From positions 9,403,001-9,467,000 of the forward strand of contig CM073325.1 in NCBI GenBank assembly GCA_037043015.1: a stretch of DNA of 64,000 nt, in the 5' to 3' direction. Positions 1 through 10,878 of the stretch are shown piece after piece. The DNA is from Bryum argenteum (taxonomy: Eukaryota > Streptophyta > Bryopsida > Bryales > Bryaceae). Position numbers and translations under genes: made by a program. The stretch's first letter is position 1. Each line of letters starts with the position of its first letter. The notes below the pieces were generated by a model. That model saw nothing but the letters and a program-made list of their open reading frames with translations, was not told the origin of the DNA and did no database searches.

Positions 1-44
1 AACCCACGAGTACATTAGTAGTCTACATGTACTTTTATAGTATT

Positions 45-250
45 CGCGACTACCCACAAGTACTCATTGTGTACCTAGAGTACTACACATTCCACTTGCC
101 ACGCACAAAGTGAGAGGACATAACTGTGATGTTTCTCAATGTGATGTCGCGACTACCTAAGTATGAGTACTGCCTGTGTACCTAGAGTACTACACATTCC
201 ACTTGCTTTCACGCACAAAGTAAGAGGACATAACTGTGATGTTCCTCAAT
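45..250. repeat. Tandem duplication, about 102-bp unit
   Basis: Two imperfect head-to-tail copies (about 45-146 and 147-250). Both begin CGCGACTACC and both carry the block GTGTACCTAGAGTACTACAC, followed by a shared run ending in CTCAATG. It lies in the 3' flank of the SET gene. No coding potential is seen. The AGTAC/GTAC content is strikingly high, as in the intron repeat near 3.2-3.65 kb. Confidence 0.85.
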
Positions 251-419
251 GGGTAAGAATCGAACATCAACGAGAATTTGGTCATGAGAAGCTGATAAAG
301 CCAAGTGCATGAGATATGTAAAGGATTTCATTAAACTTCCATGCTGAAGGGGAAGAGAAGTAAGATGTTTGATAAGCGAAGTCTGGTTATGCTATGTACA
401 ATGTTTGAGTATCAAGTCT

Positions 420-473
420 GGTCATAATATGTACACTATCTACCGTGGTCATAATATGTACACTATCTACCGT
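420..473. repeat. 27-bp tandem duplication spanning the SET stop codon
   Basis: Two exact adjacent 27-bp copies. The unit contains the end of the SET reading frame (GGTAGATAG on the minus strand), so the stop context is present twice, once used and once in the 3' UTR. It looks like a recent slippage or duplication event. Confidence 0.85.
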
Positions 474-1490
474 AATCCATGCCTTGGGGGTATCGACAAT
501 TGAAACTACCGCAAAGGCATGCTCCAGTGTTGTTATCCTGGAATGATGTTCTATAGTCCTGCAAGGCAAAGAGCCCACATTACAATCAGCCCCTAATACA
601 ATCATGAAAGAAAAAAAGTGAAGGAAACCTTGAACTTGTGATTAGAAGCCTTACCCACGTGAGCTCCTCATACGGCTCGATGTTTCTGATTGCAAAAAGA
701 GCTACATAATATAGTTGTGGATCACTATGATCAGTCTTTACCGGCATGTCCACCAGATTAGCATCCACACACCTGTGATTCAAAAAACGGGAAACGTTAC
801 CATACAAAAGTGGGTCTAGACTTAACGATGTCTTGTCGTTGTTGGCCGCATCTGCTCTGTAGTCAACGTCCAAGCTTGGTTGCACTGCCGCCCTCCTCAT
901 GGTTTCTGCGTGTGTACATATTTCACCATGATATTCAACAACAAATTGACCTTTTTCAATAGCGTCCAATGTCTTAAGTCCCCAGCCCCTACCATTAGTC
1001 CAGAACAAATCCAAATTCAAACTCAGACCTTTTTGAACAAGCATGTTTCTACAACTACCACGACACAGACAAGTGATGTAGCATTCCAAGATAAATTTCC
1101 TTGGGACATGTCCTCCACAAATAACTGAATCATCCTGATGATCCCACGACTCTGTTTGCTCCGACATGCAACAGCCTTCACCGGATTCACAGTGCTTGTA
1201 CTCGCACACCTTCAAAACAAACATCATATAAAGTGAAGCCATTCTGCCCAGATCAAATTCAAGGTGTAACAAACAAGGTGTAAAGGGTATAGAAATCATA
1301 CCTCTGAATTCTCACTACCATCAACACCCTGCAAGACACCGTCAGCTCCATATGCGGAATCCATGTTGGAGGAAGCTGCCACATCCACTGGATAATCCTT
1401 GCCGGGGCAGTTACGGCTGCTTTCTTTCTCATTATCGATAACAACCATTTCAGATCTACTAGTATTTTTGGATTCATCATTGTTTGTTAT
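463..1490 (-). CDS. SUVR-like SET-domain histone methyltransferase (C-terminal exons)
   Basis: Histone-lysine methyltransferase C-terminus, nuclear by family. Exons on the minus strand are 1490-1302, 1209-655 and 558-463, all joined in phase 0 with GT-AG borders (279 residues). The order is a short acidic linker, a Cys-rich pre-SET-like stretch (CLCRGSCRN), then SET with GRGWGLKT, VVEYHGE, NVSRFLNHRC and EELTW. A small last exon restarts with DYRTSF and carries the post-SET pattern C-x-C-x4-C (CLCGSFNC), then a stop. The ELTW-DY junction and the NHRC version of the NHSC motif resemble Arabidopsis SUVR1/2/4. No ATG in good context begins these exons. The first exon can be joined in frame to the exon ending at 1661 (CGG|GTGAGG to CAG|ATAACA), so these exons and the upstream ones may be one gene. 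Substrate (H3K9 by family) is inferred. Confidence 0.8.
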
Positions 1491-1630
1491 CTGCGATTAG
1501 CAGAACAAAAAATGAACTGTAGTTCAAATATATATATATGCAAAACCAATGATAAGTTCCAAACTTATCACAATATACAATTACCACATTCTACAACTAT
1601 CTACTTGTAATTCATACATACAAAGTAGTG

Positions 1631-4600
1631 CTATCGTTTAGCACCCTTCCCCTTCCTCACCCGCTTTGAACTTTTCTTGGTTGCAGCCGGGCCTTCTTCC
1701 TCCACCTCATTTACCGACTTCATCTTGGTTGCAGCCGGGTTTTCCTCCTCCACATCCGGCTTTGAAGTTTTCTTCTGTGCAGCCGGGCCTTCTTCCTCCA
1801 CCTCATTCACGGATTTCATCTTTCGCTTCTTTTTTGGTACATGACCAAAGATCTCGGACTCATTCGCCCCCGGATGCTCGCAACGTTGCCTTCCGCGGGG
1901 CCGAGGAGCCGGGATCAATTTCCATTGTCGTGCCGGGAACCTCCTTCACTCTCCATCACGGAGGGCTGGATGTCATGCTGTTGGCCAACTGATGTTGGCT
2001 GATCAATGGGAATCGTTGCCGAGCGGTTGTCCTCCTTTGCCAATGCGCCCTTGGAAACAGGAGCAAGCTCCACGTCAGGTCCCTTATCCGCTGCAGCTGC
2101 AGGGACTGCTAGTTCTCCGTCTTTATCACGGACATCCTCATCGTTGCAGCCCCGCTCGATCTCCATCAAGTCTGGCCCGTTGCTTCCAGCATCAACCTGG
2201 CCAACTGCTTGGTTGCTTCCTTCAATATGCTTCTCAGCCTCCTTGGCAATACTTAACACCAGATGCACCGCTGCTTCATTATCGGTGGTCAACGTAGGAC
2301 TTGGGTTAATTCCCACAATGTTGCGAGACTCTTCTGGGGAAGTGCAAAGTAGTGCAACTGACTTTGGCTCCTGGAGGGGGGTTACTAAAGGTTCTGATGG
2401 GGGTGAATCCCCTCCTTCATCGTCACTATTCACCTCCGAGTCTGAGCCATCACCATCATCTCGTTTTGACGATGCAGTGTCTTCATCGGAGGCAGAGTCC
2501 TGTTTAGGAATGCCTCTCAGCAATCCTAACACCACAGCCACATTTCAGCCAAGCAATCACGACTGAAAACATACTGCACTAAGAATCCACAAACTAATAT
2601 TGAAGGGCACAAACCTGCATAATTGGAAACAACCGAACGCCTCTGCAACTCTCTTGGTACTGTAGTGACAGACACTGGTCGTGGGAGTGTGGGCAACTGT
2701 GGCAAAGCTGCAAGTCTTGGGAGTGTGCCGAGCTGTGGTGCACATAGAGCTTCTGGGAGTGTGGGCACCTGAGGTGCTACCTGAGGAATTGGGTGTGTGA
2801 GCGGCTCGGGTGAAGCCAAAGACGTTGGGGAGACAACTTCTTCGAGCGTCTTTGGACCCTCGGTTCCTTCCCAAAATCGATTACTTCTTGTACGACTCTG
2901 GCGAGTGGTGACCACCGGGTTGTTGGTGTAGGCATTTCTTGTCCCGTCGCCCGCTAGTTCCGCCACAACGCTAATTGGCTCCTTTTGTCCATCCGACACA
3001 TGGATTCATAGCCAATAAGCATAACCCACGCTTAGTATACTCATAGATGTACAACTTATACCTAATAATGTACACATAATGGTGTAAAAGAATACTACTT
3101 ACTACCATGACTGAACTCTGTACCTAAAGAAAGGCACAATAGTACCACACAACTACTAGCATACTGAAGAAATATCTGAAGTACCACAGTGTACTTCAGT
3201 GAAGTACCACAATGTACTTCAGTGAAGTACCAAACCTACTATTGAAGAGTACTTTAGCATGCCTTTGACTACTTAATCACAAACTCAGTACTACTATACA
3301 TCCTGTTGGGTAGACTTTGTAGTAACAAAGTATTCAGAGTGGCAGCTACTAACAGCCAAACAATACTTTTTAAGTACTTAGCATGAATCCAAAGTACAGA
3401 TTTTCCATGAAGAGCATACTGAAGCCATATCTAAAGTACCACACTATACTTCAGTGAAGTACCAAACCTACTATGGAAAAGTACTTGAGCATGCTTTCGA
3501 CTACTTAATCACAAACTGAGTACTACTATACATCCTCTTCTGTAGACTTTGTAGTAACAAAGTATTCAGAGTGGCAGCTACTAACTACCAAACAAGATTT
3601 TTTTTTAAGTACTAAGTATTCACACTATGAATCCAAAGTACACATTTTCCATTACTTCCTTCTCTCTAGCACAGCACTTGAGTGCAAATCACTACACTGA
3701 TCACATTACAACGCAATCACTTGTACTCTAAATACACAAAACCCTAACACGCTCTACAGTATGTATTCACTTTACCACTGAAGACAAAACGTGACATGGA
3801 AGACTTACCCAAAGCCTCATCCTTCTGCAACGCCAAGTTCTCACGATCGTGCTTCAATCGAAGAGCCTCGCCATGTAAGTCAAACTGTGTTGCCCGTTGT
3901 TGCAACTCCTCCGATGGAATACCCCACCCGAAGCTTGTGTACCAATTGGGGTGCACAAATCCACAGCACATCCTCTCCACACAAGTCGTCCCTCTCCCTT
4001 TGCCAAAAACAGTCAATGCACACCAAGGGTGATAAAGGTGCTTACAGTTTGCTACAATAATGTCAAAATTTGGGAAAGGGAAGGTACACAGACTACAAAC
4101 AGTAACTGCTAAGTGGACTACTGGGCCAACTAAAGGAATCTTGCGCGCATAAAACAAAGGCCACGGCTGCATCCCTGATGGGCGCCCTCCAAATTTTAAG
4201 TGTTGCGCCTCATCGTTGAAGGCAGTAAGCTGTCGTTGCTTCGACTTCAGAGTGCTCTCAACCAGCTCCAACTCCGAGACTGCAGCACGATATTCCTCAG
4301 CAGCAGCATCCATCTTTGCATTGTTTTTTTTCCTCAGCCGCTCCACAACTATTTTCTCAACTTTAGCAGAAGGATCATCTTGTAATTCCGACTCCAAACT
4401 AGCAAGTTGCTCCTCTAGCTCGTCTCGATTAGCCTCCGTGGCTTGAAGCTGGTTCTTGGCAGCCTTGCTTCTTGAGCTTATGCAAGACAGAGCACTCTTA
4501 CACTTCGCTATTTCCAGTGTCAAAAGGCTGATCATCTCCCCTATACGAGCAATTCTTTCAGCAGTACGCAAACCAAGGTCATCTTCTTGCTTGGTGGGAA

Positions 4601-5526
4601 TGCGACTCCCGCATACTTCACACATATCCTGCCACCACAAAACTCCAACATCAACACTTTAGGTAGGCAGCACACAGTTCATGTAAGAGCGGAAATTCTC
4701 ACATAATTTACAAAACTGTAAACATACACAAACGGTGAACAAATATTCAACCTACCTTTTTTGCGCCATCAGCAGGCTCGAATCTTCTAAGTTCTCCGGG
4801 CTCCAGCTTCAAGCTCTTCAACTCATCCTTTGTCACGGAAGACAGGCCTTGCTCCTTCATGTACTCGAGCTTGGCTGTCCTTTTGGATCGCGTAGTGCGC
4901 TGAGTGTTGTTCACGACTTGAGCAAAGGCTGCCCAGTTGACAGATCCAATTCCGTGCTGGTTTTCATGAACTATCCCTTCTGCAAATTTGACCTTCAAAT
5001 GCGAGGGTATGCGTAGAGGATCATGCGAATAAATGATCGAGTGCAGCTTCCGAACTCTGGCCATAATCTCCGCATTCGTAACGTCCTGCCACCTAAACCC
5101 GTTACGGCCCTTCTTTCCCGATCGCTTGCCAAATACTTCGGCCATCTCTTCTGCAGTTTTGTGACCTTTGGGGAAGCGCTTCGGGTTCTCTCCAGTACCC
5201 TCCAAGCCGTATTTCTCAGTCCACTCATGGGCAAGAATCAGGGAAGGGGGAGGTTTGCACTTCTTCATAGCTGAGTCAAGGTCAATCACTTCCACGTCGA
5301 GGTCTTCATCTTCATCGCTATTGCAGTCCTCCTCCATCTCATCGACCTCGTCCTCAACAACCTTGTCTGCTTTTCTGTTCGTTGCTGCCTTCACCCCTGC
5401 CTTCTTAGAAGTTGACGAGCCAGCCACCTCCTTCGATTTGGCAGACTTCGTCGGTGATGACTTCGCTTTTGACGCTGCACCCGGCTTCCCTCTCCCATCA
5501 ATGGCCGTTTGCTTCATCCGACCCAT
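1631..5526 (-). CDS. Unrecognised multi-exon protein with coiled coil and RING-like finger (possible N-terminus of the SET gene)
   Basis: Exon 1 runs 5526-4756 (starts MGRMKQTAIDGRG): a Lys/Ser-rich basic stretch, an acidic run, then a conserved-looking globular part (FPKGHKTAEEMAEVFGKR, NGFRWQDVTNAEIM). Exon 2 runs 4628-3809 and joins in phase 0: CEVCGSR, about 120 residues of Glu/Lys-rich coiled coil, then a RING-like finger (CSLC ... CKHLYHPWC ... CVERMCC) and WYTSFGWG. A long intron with tandem repeats follows. Further exons lie at about 2962-2614 (PQVPTL-type Pro-rich repeats) and 2529 to about 1915 (acidic, Ser-rich), joined by GCAG|GT and TTAG|GA in frame. The next open segment (about 1918-1631, EVEEEGPAA repeats, basic end) is in another frame, so an unresolved intron or frameshift lies near 1860-1960. 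It ends at a stop at 1631 or splices at 1661 into the SET exons. I do not recognise the family. Confidence 0.55.
3171..3655. repeat. Tandem duplication, about 245-bp unit, in an intron
   Basis: Copies at about 3171-3411 and 3417-3655 share long near-identical blocks, for example GTAGACTTTGTAGTAACAAA and AGAGTGGCAGCTACTAAC. Shorter AGTAC-centred repeats (CTTCAGTGAAGTACC, three times) lie within. It sits between exon 2 and the Pro-rich exon of the unrecognised minus-strand gene. There are no open frames of note. Confidence 0.85.
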
Positions 5527-5579
5527 CGCGCGCAACAACGCGCACCTCACAATAATCCCGAACCTCCCGCGCACACAAT

Positions 5580-5790
5580 GCTAGAGAACTCAGACGCACA
5601 CAATGCTACCCTAAACCTCAGACGCACACACACCTCAGACGCACACAATGCTACCCTAAACCTCACACGCACAATCACAGCGAACCTCACACGCACAATG
5701 CGGTTCTTCACAATGTACAAATAAACCTCACAAGCACTCGCTAAACCTCACACGCACACAAACCTCCTCACACGCACACAAATAACCTCA
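5580..5790. repeat. Degenerate minisatellite upstream of the minus-strand gene
   Basis: Repeated variants of CCTCACACGCACA and CCTCAGACGCACACAATGCT occur head to tail just upstream of the exon beginning at 5526. CCCTAAACC occurs between some copies, which resembles a telo-box but is not a telomeric array. It probably overlaps the promoter or 5' UTR of the minus-strand gene. Confidence 0.7.
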
Positions 5791-5799
5791 ATCAACGCT

Positions 5800-7060
5800 G
5801 AATATTCACCCCGCTCAGACCTTCAATGCCCGCCACCGCTCACTCAAGCTCGATTTTCACGCTCAAACTCACCGCTCAATGCAAACCCGTACCTGACAGC
5901 ACAAACCTCGTCCAACAACAACAAACTCAACCACTCTCACTACACGAAGACCCTAAACCTCACACGCAAAGCCAACACGCAGGGACAATACAAAACACAC
6001 CTCGAGGCACAAGCAACGCACGCACAAAAGCAAGGAAAATGCGGCTCCACCCACACTCGCATGGGAGAGAAGAAGATCACCACCGTGTCACCACCGGTCA
6101 GTGGTCACATCGACTAGCGGTCACCGGTGAGAGAAACTTGCGGCCAAGGCCCGTTAATGATGGCTAAATAAAATCGATGGCAAAATCTATTCATGGCATG
6201 AAGTGGCCGGATCTCCGTGGATTGCGCAATCATGCACACTCGACACCGCCCAAACCCTGAATTAGTAAGGGGAGTACCCACAGTACTTCAAGCAAATCCG
6301 GAATTGAAGGGCGTTGACTTTAAGTACAGTCCAAGTACTTTAGGGTGGCTGTAAGTGTGCCACCCTAGCATGCTTTCACCCGTCAACCTTCTCACATCCC
6401 ATAGGATAATACAATTTGGAAAAGCCGAATTTGCTCTTTTGTAAAACGTTTGTATAAAGTCAGGTAAAACCAATTACTTGACTTGTATATTGGTTGTTGG
6501 GAAATATCACCATATCGATCTAGTTTAAGCATTAAGGTCTTCAATGTATTATCTTTGGAGGAAATCTTCATAAGAGATACAAAATGCATAATTATAACAC
6601 ATTTAAGTTTTTCCTAAAATCCCTTAGACCTTAAGGAGTTAATTGATATGTACATGTTAGGTGATGACTAATTATATTAGATTAGTTTTTTTGTAGATTA
6701 ATACATGAGAGATCATGGTGATACTCTCCATATTTCAGTGTACATGATTGATTCTGCTATGATTTTTAATTTTTGAAGCTATGTAGTTGAGGGGCTTCTT
6801 AACCCCTAAATCCGACTAGCCTCAAAACTACCAAGAAGATTCTTAAACACTTTCTTAATCAAGCAAAAATTTAGAAGGTGGTGCTTGATATTCTTGATCT
6901 ATAGTATAAAACTACCTTCAACAAGTTGCTCCACACTATTAAACACTAGGAACAACTTTCAATTAGAAATATCCAAGATACAGTGGTAACCACAGACTGA
7001 GCCTCGTGGTCTGCTTTACTTACTCAAGATACAGTCAGCCAAATAACCTAAAACTCTGTG
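5800..7060. other. Intergenic DNA with fragments of dispersed repeats
   Basis: No gene is supported. At about 6400-6580 the sequence resembles about 60740-60900 (shared TACAATTTGGAAAAG and TTGACTTG blocks). At about 6745-6860 it resembles about 10465-10600 (GATTCTGCTA, GAAGCTAT, GACTAGCCTCAAA). These look like decayed pieces of dispersed repeats. The 7070-7130 segment begins the kinase duplication unit (it matches 11695-11760). Confidence 0.6.
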
Positions 7061-7467
7061 AAATATCTCCTCTTTCTCAAAGTACTGTGAAGCAAAGCAC
7101 CAGGACGACTTCCTTGGCCAAACGAATATGTTAAAGGGCCCTCGATGACGTGTTTGTGGACACGTTCAGAATTCTACAGTCCTGTGCTTAAACCTTCTGT
7201 CAATTTCCCACTCAACTAGAGGTGATCAGTTGCCACACTGAGTCATGTTCAAATAGAGTTACTCTAGATTTTAGATCGAAACTCCGGCGTTCTGCGAGAT
7301 GTAGCCATTCATTTCACACGCTACTAACTTACTAGCTCGTCGGCTCCATGCAGATGGAAATGATGTCAAAGTTTTAGAGGTGGGGTTTGGAAGATGCCCT
7401 CGCTTATCGCATATAGGGGTGGTTCGCTTTCAGTTTCTCTCTCGTACTTGCAAGCAAGTGTCCGGCG

Positions 7468-8769
7468 ATGGCCACCTACAGTATACCTGCTACACGAATT
7501 GACGACGAATTGCCCGAGTCGTTCAGAATTCCTGCATCGGACATTCGACTCGGCAAGCGGATCGGACGTGGCGGCTTTTCGACAGTGCACAAGGCCTTCT
7601 GGTGCGGTCAACCTTGTGCAGCCAAAGTTGTTCACACCACCGACGTGCGCGCCATTCAGAAGGAAGTCGCCATCCTGTCCAAGCTCGATCATCCGCACGT
7701 TATTCGATGCATAGGCTTCTCTGTCGACACCGCAGGAGATCTTTCTTTCGACACCGAAGTAGATCATTCAAGCCTGTGCATGATCCTCATGGAGCTTATG
7801 GACTGCGACCTCCGTCACGTCATAGACAAGCGGTTAGCCAACAGGTTTCATCGAAGGAAAGTACCATTCACTGAGCCAGAGGCTGTGAACATCCTGGAGC
7901 AGATTGCGGCAGGGATGGAATATTTGCACGAACGAGGGGTTTTCCATGGCGATTTGAAAGCTTCCAACATACTTGTAGCACCATCACGTGGTCCTGGTAT
8001 GCACGTGAAGATCACTGACTTCGGTGTGTCGATGATGGTGAAGCGGGACCCGTCCAAAAACTCGGAGGAGTTCGTGAGAACGAAGCACTTCCGAGGCGTG
8101 GTAGGGACAAGTGGCTACATATCGCCAGAAGTGTCCTCATCGAACAATGGTCGTGGTCATGTCGGGACGGCTTACTACAGTGCTCCGGATGTCTCCACTT
8201 GGAGACACTACGATTTTTACACTGTCAAGGCGGATGTGTACAGCTTTGCTATGACGTGCTATGAGATTCTGTCAGGGTGTGTCCCTTTCAAGGATGTGAA
8301 GAGAGGAGAGATTGCAGGGTTGGTTTCGCGAGGAGTGCGGCCGGTGCTCCCGGTGGGTTTGGATCACCGGTTGATCGAGCTCATCGGCCGGTGCTGGCAC
8401 CGAATACCTTCGAAGAGGCCCGGCTTTGACGAGATTCGGGTATGGTTGGTCGCCGTCCAACAGAAAGCGAGATATGGGAGGAGAGTGGGACACATCTTTC
8501 GATGTGTACGAGAGCCCAAGACGGACATGACACCCAAAGCGGGTGTACCGGAGGGCCTCTACTCTGGGAGTACTATGGGCCAGCGTCGACTTTCGACGCT
8601 CTTGCAAAATTTAACATATTTTGAAAATTTTGAAGATGTTGAAGATTTTGACAGTTTTGTGCTTCGTGACCCTCGTGGAGCTTCTCACTTCTTGCATGGG
8701 GATGGAGTAGCGGACGGAGGGCCAGGGCCTAATCGCATTCAGGTAAATGAAACTGAAAACGCAGAATGA
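7468..8769 (+). CDS. Protein kinase, TKL/Raf-like, intronless
   Basis: A 433-residue Ser/Thr (or dual-specificity) protein kinase, probably cytosolic; no signal peptide or membrane segment is seen. Glycine loop GRGGFSTV (residues 33-40), AAKVV with Lys53, Glu66 of helix C, catalytic loop HGDLKASN (160-167, Gly replacing the usual Arg, so a non-RD kinase), DFG (184-186) and ADVYSF (255-260). The activation segment is odd: GTSGYISPEV is followed about 12 residues later by a second, similar GTAYYSAPDV, as if the P+1/APE region was duplicated. A 90-residue C-terminal tail has an Asp/Glu/Phe-rich stretch (ENFEDVEDFDSF). The start ATG follows a stop-containing upstream region. A broken paralogue lies at 11695-19145 in the same orientation. 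The in vivo role is unknown. Confidence 0.88.
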   Translation: MATYSIPATRIDDELPESFRIPASDIRLGKRIGRGGFSTVHKAFWCGQPCAAKVVHTTDVRAIQKEVAILSKLDHPHVIRCIGFSVDTAGDLSFDTEVDHSSLCMILMELMDCDLRHVIDKRLANRFHRRKVPFTEPEAVNILEQIAAGMEYLHERGVFHGDLKASNILVAPSRGPGMHVKITDFGVSMMVKRDPSKNSEEFVRTKHFRGVVGTSGYISPEVSSSNNGRGHVGTAYYSAPDVSTWRHYDFYTVKADVYSFAMTCYEILSGCVPFKDVKRGEIAGLVSRGVRPVLPVGLDHRLIELIGRCWHRIPSKRPGFDEIRVWLVAVQQKARYGRRVGHIFRCVREPKTDMTPKAGVPEGLYSGSTMGQRRLSTLLQNLTYFENFEDVEDFDSFVLRDPRGASHFLHGDGVADGGPGPNRIQVNETENAE

Positions 8770-8993
8770 TTGTATGTTTGGGAGGGTGATCCAGTAATCT
8801 CCTCATTAAGTATTAGGTTGTTGGACTTACCTCACTTTCCACATGAGGGAATCTGGTTCCTGCAGATTGTATCCAACTTGAAGCTAGGGTTATTTTATAG
8901 GATGTGCAAAGGTGCACATTGTTTCAAGCATTTCAATAAACCTATTAGAGCATGAAAAGCTCCCAAAGTTGGGGATCCAACACAGGTTGTTAT

Positions 8994-9532
8994 CAGGGAT
9001 GTCAGTATGGACGTTTTTGGGGGATTTTTGGGCGTCCGGCCGTCTGTCCATGGATGTCTCGAAGTTGGACGAATGAACGTCTGGTGGGAGGTAAATGGTA
9101 GTTACTACGGCGTTAGTAAAATTTCTGGACGTTGGATCGTTTTTGAGATCGCATTGTAGATGTTCAAATGATGTGGTAAAAGATGACCGATTGGCAAGCT
9201 GGTCGCCCAGGCTAGCCGTCAGCCCGCACAACCGATTTTTGGCTCGGGAGACTGCCAGCCGGTCCGGAGGGTGGTCTCCTGGGCCAAAAATCGGTCTCGC
9301 AGGTTGACGGCCGGTTAGGAGGCTAGTCTCCTGGGCCGAAGATCGGTCGTATAGGCCGACGGCTAGTCCGGAGGCCGATCGCCTAGTCCGGAGGTTCCTG
9401 TACAGTCGGAAGACCATTTACCCTTGGTAAATACACCAAAACCTCTAAGTCACGGACGCTCCCTTAACCCCCTGCGGATATCCGACGTTCATCCACCGGA
9501 CGTCCGGATGTTTGGACTCCGTGACATCCTTG
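8994..9532. mobile_element. Non-autonomous hAT-like transposon (539 bp)
   Basis: Terminal inverted repeats begin CAGGGATGTCA on the left and CAAGGATGTCA on the right (reverse complement). They are flanked by 8-bp near-identical target duplications, GTTGTTAT (8986-8993) and GTGGTTAT (9533-9540). CA-starting TIRs with an 8-bp duplication are the hAT signature. No transposase frame is present. The interior is unusually GC-rich, and subterminal GGACGT/ACGTCC motifs occur at both ends. It sits just 3' of the kinase gene. Confidence 0.8.
9185..9410. repeat. GC-rich minisatellite inside the hAT-like element
   Basis: About four degenerate units of 50-55 bp built on AGTCCGGAGG, GTCTCCTGGGCC and GATCGGTC, with strong local palindromes such as GGCCGATCGCC. 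The composition contrasts with the AT-rich surroundings. No coding role is seen. Confidence 0.75.
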
Positions 9533-9599
9533 GTGGTTATGCCTTTTTGTTCAACTATTTAACAGATTAACACTAAAATTCAATGTGATAACTGTAGAG

Positions 9600-10620
9600 T
9601 GAGGATCAAAAACTCTGAGACTTGTAAATTACTTATCTATTCAAGCTACGTGACGGCTGCCTTGTGTTGGTAGGAAGAAGAAGGATCTAGGTGACTTCCT
9701 CAAAGCCTGATTGACCATTATTTTATTGATTCTAAATCTTGTGGATATCCCGTTTTTCACTAATCATCACTAACCTCGATTTGATCATGCAGTGAGACCC
9801 TAGCCAGAATGGAGCTGGTCTAGTTACTACCATTTTGGTCAAGTTGCGTTCAGATCTAGATAAGTGGAAAGGTAAGACGCATTTGGATTGCGGTAAGAAT
9901 ATTAACCCCTATGATTGAGTAACTCCAAACAACTTTCAAATAATCTTGTCTAAAATTGATTCAAGTGTGAGACCTTAATTCAAAAACTTTCCAATGTGTA
10001 AGCTAATCAAATTTTATTGAATTTGGTTGTATAGTTCTTGAATTATAATACATTCAAGGTTTCAATATTTACACAAACAAAATACTTGTTTTGAGTCAAA
10101 ATGACCCAAGCCAAGCACTTTCCCATTTAAGGGGTGAATATTTGTTGTACCTACTAGGAATTTACAATGTAAGGGTAGTGAAAACCTAAAACTACCTTCA
10201 AATATGATTTTTGAGAAAAATGTATAAATGATTAATAAGATGGTAGAATCTTGTTCAAAGTATTGGATTCGTTTATTCCACCAATTCTTCAACGACTCCA
10301 ACCAATCATACTAATATAAAATATTTACATTCAAATTACTATTAAACCTAGACTTAATAAATTTAATTATTTGTTCTTTTTGTACAGGATGAAAAGGAGT
10401 TCAAAGCTTCAAGCAAGAAAGAGGAGATGAGGGATGGAGCTAACAAGGCATTTTAGTGTGCATAATTGAATTCTGCTACAATTTTAACTTATTCTGAAGC
10501 TATTTTGTGGATAGAATTGTTGAATGTGCTTCTCAACCCAGGCTAAAGCCAACTAGCCTCAAATCTGCCAAAGAAGTCTCAAAACTGCCAAAAACTACCG
10601 TTTTTTTATGAAAGGTAATT
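9600..10620. repeat. Dispersed non-coding repeat, copy 1
   Basis: Colinear similarity to 23060-24480 over most of its length: AGAAGGATC, ATCATCACTAACCT, GTAAGACGCATT, AATTTGGTTGTAT, a shared AAAACTACC block, and GAAAGAGGAGATGAG near the end. No open frame spans it. It may be a decayed transposon interior. A partial third copy of its 3' end is at about 6745-6860. Confidence 0.65.
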
Positions 10621-10878
10621 TTTTTTAAGATTTTGATGTATTCTTAGGATTGGAAATGTAGGGTGTAGTACCTAACTTGTATATGTGTATGTATATAACC
10701 CCAGTTCCGTTAGAATGGCATTATTATAGTAAAATGGTACACCTCAACTTTTTGAATTGCAACATGCGAAATTAATATTCGGAAAAGTGAGTGACAATGT
10801 ATACAGTGAAGGAGTGATCTTACCAATCATGAGATCAAAGGATCCTTTTCTCAAAGTACAGTAAAGCGACAACTTTGT

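Noticed and set aside
5580-5960. Telomeric repeat (CCCTAAA)
   Set aside because: CCCTAAACC occurs only singly between other repeat units; there is no contiguous (CCCTAAA)n.
6975-7010. Left end of the Tc1-like element (CAGTGGTAACCACAGACTGAG)
   Set aside because: It resembles the right end only in scattered positions and is 4 kb away with unrelated sequence between.
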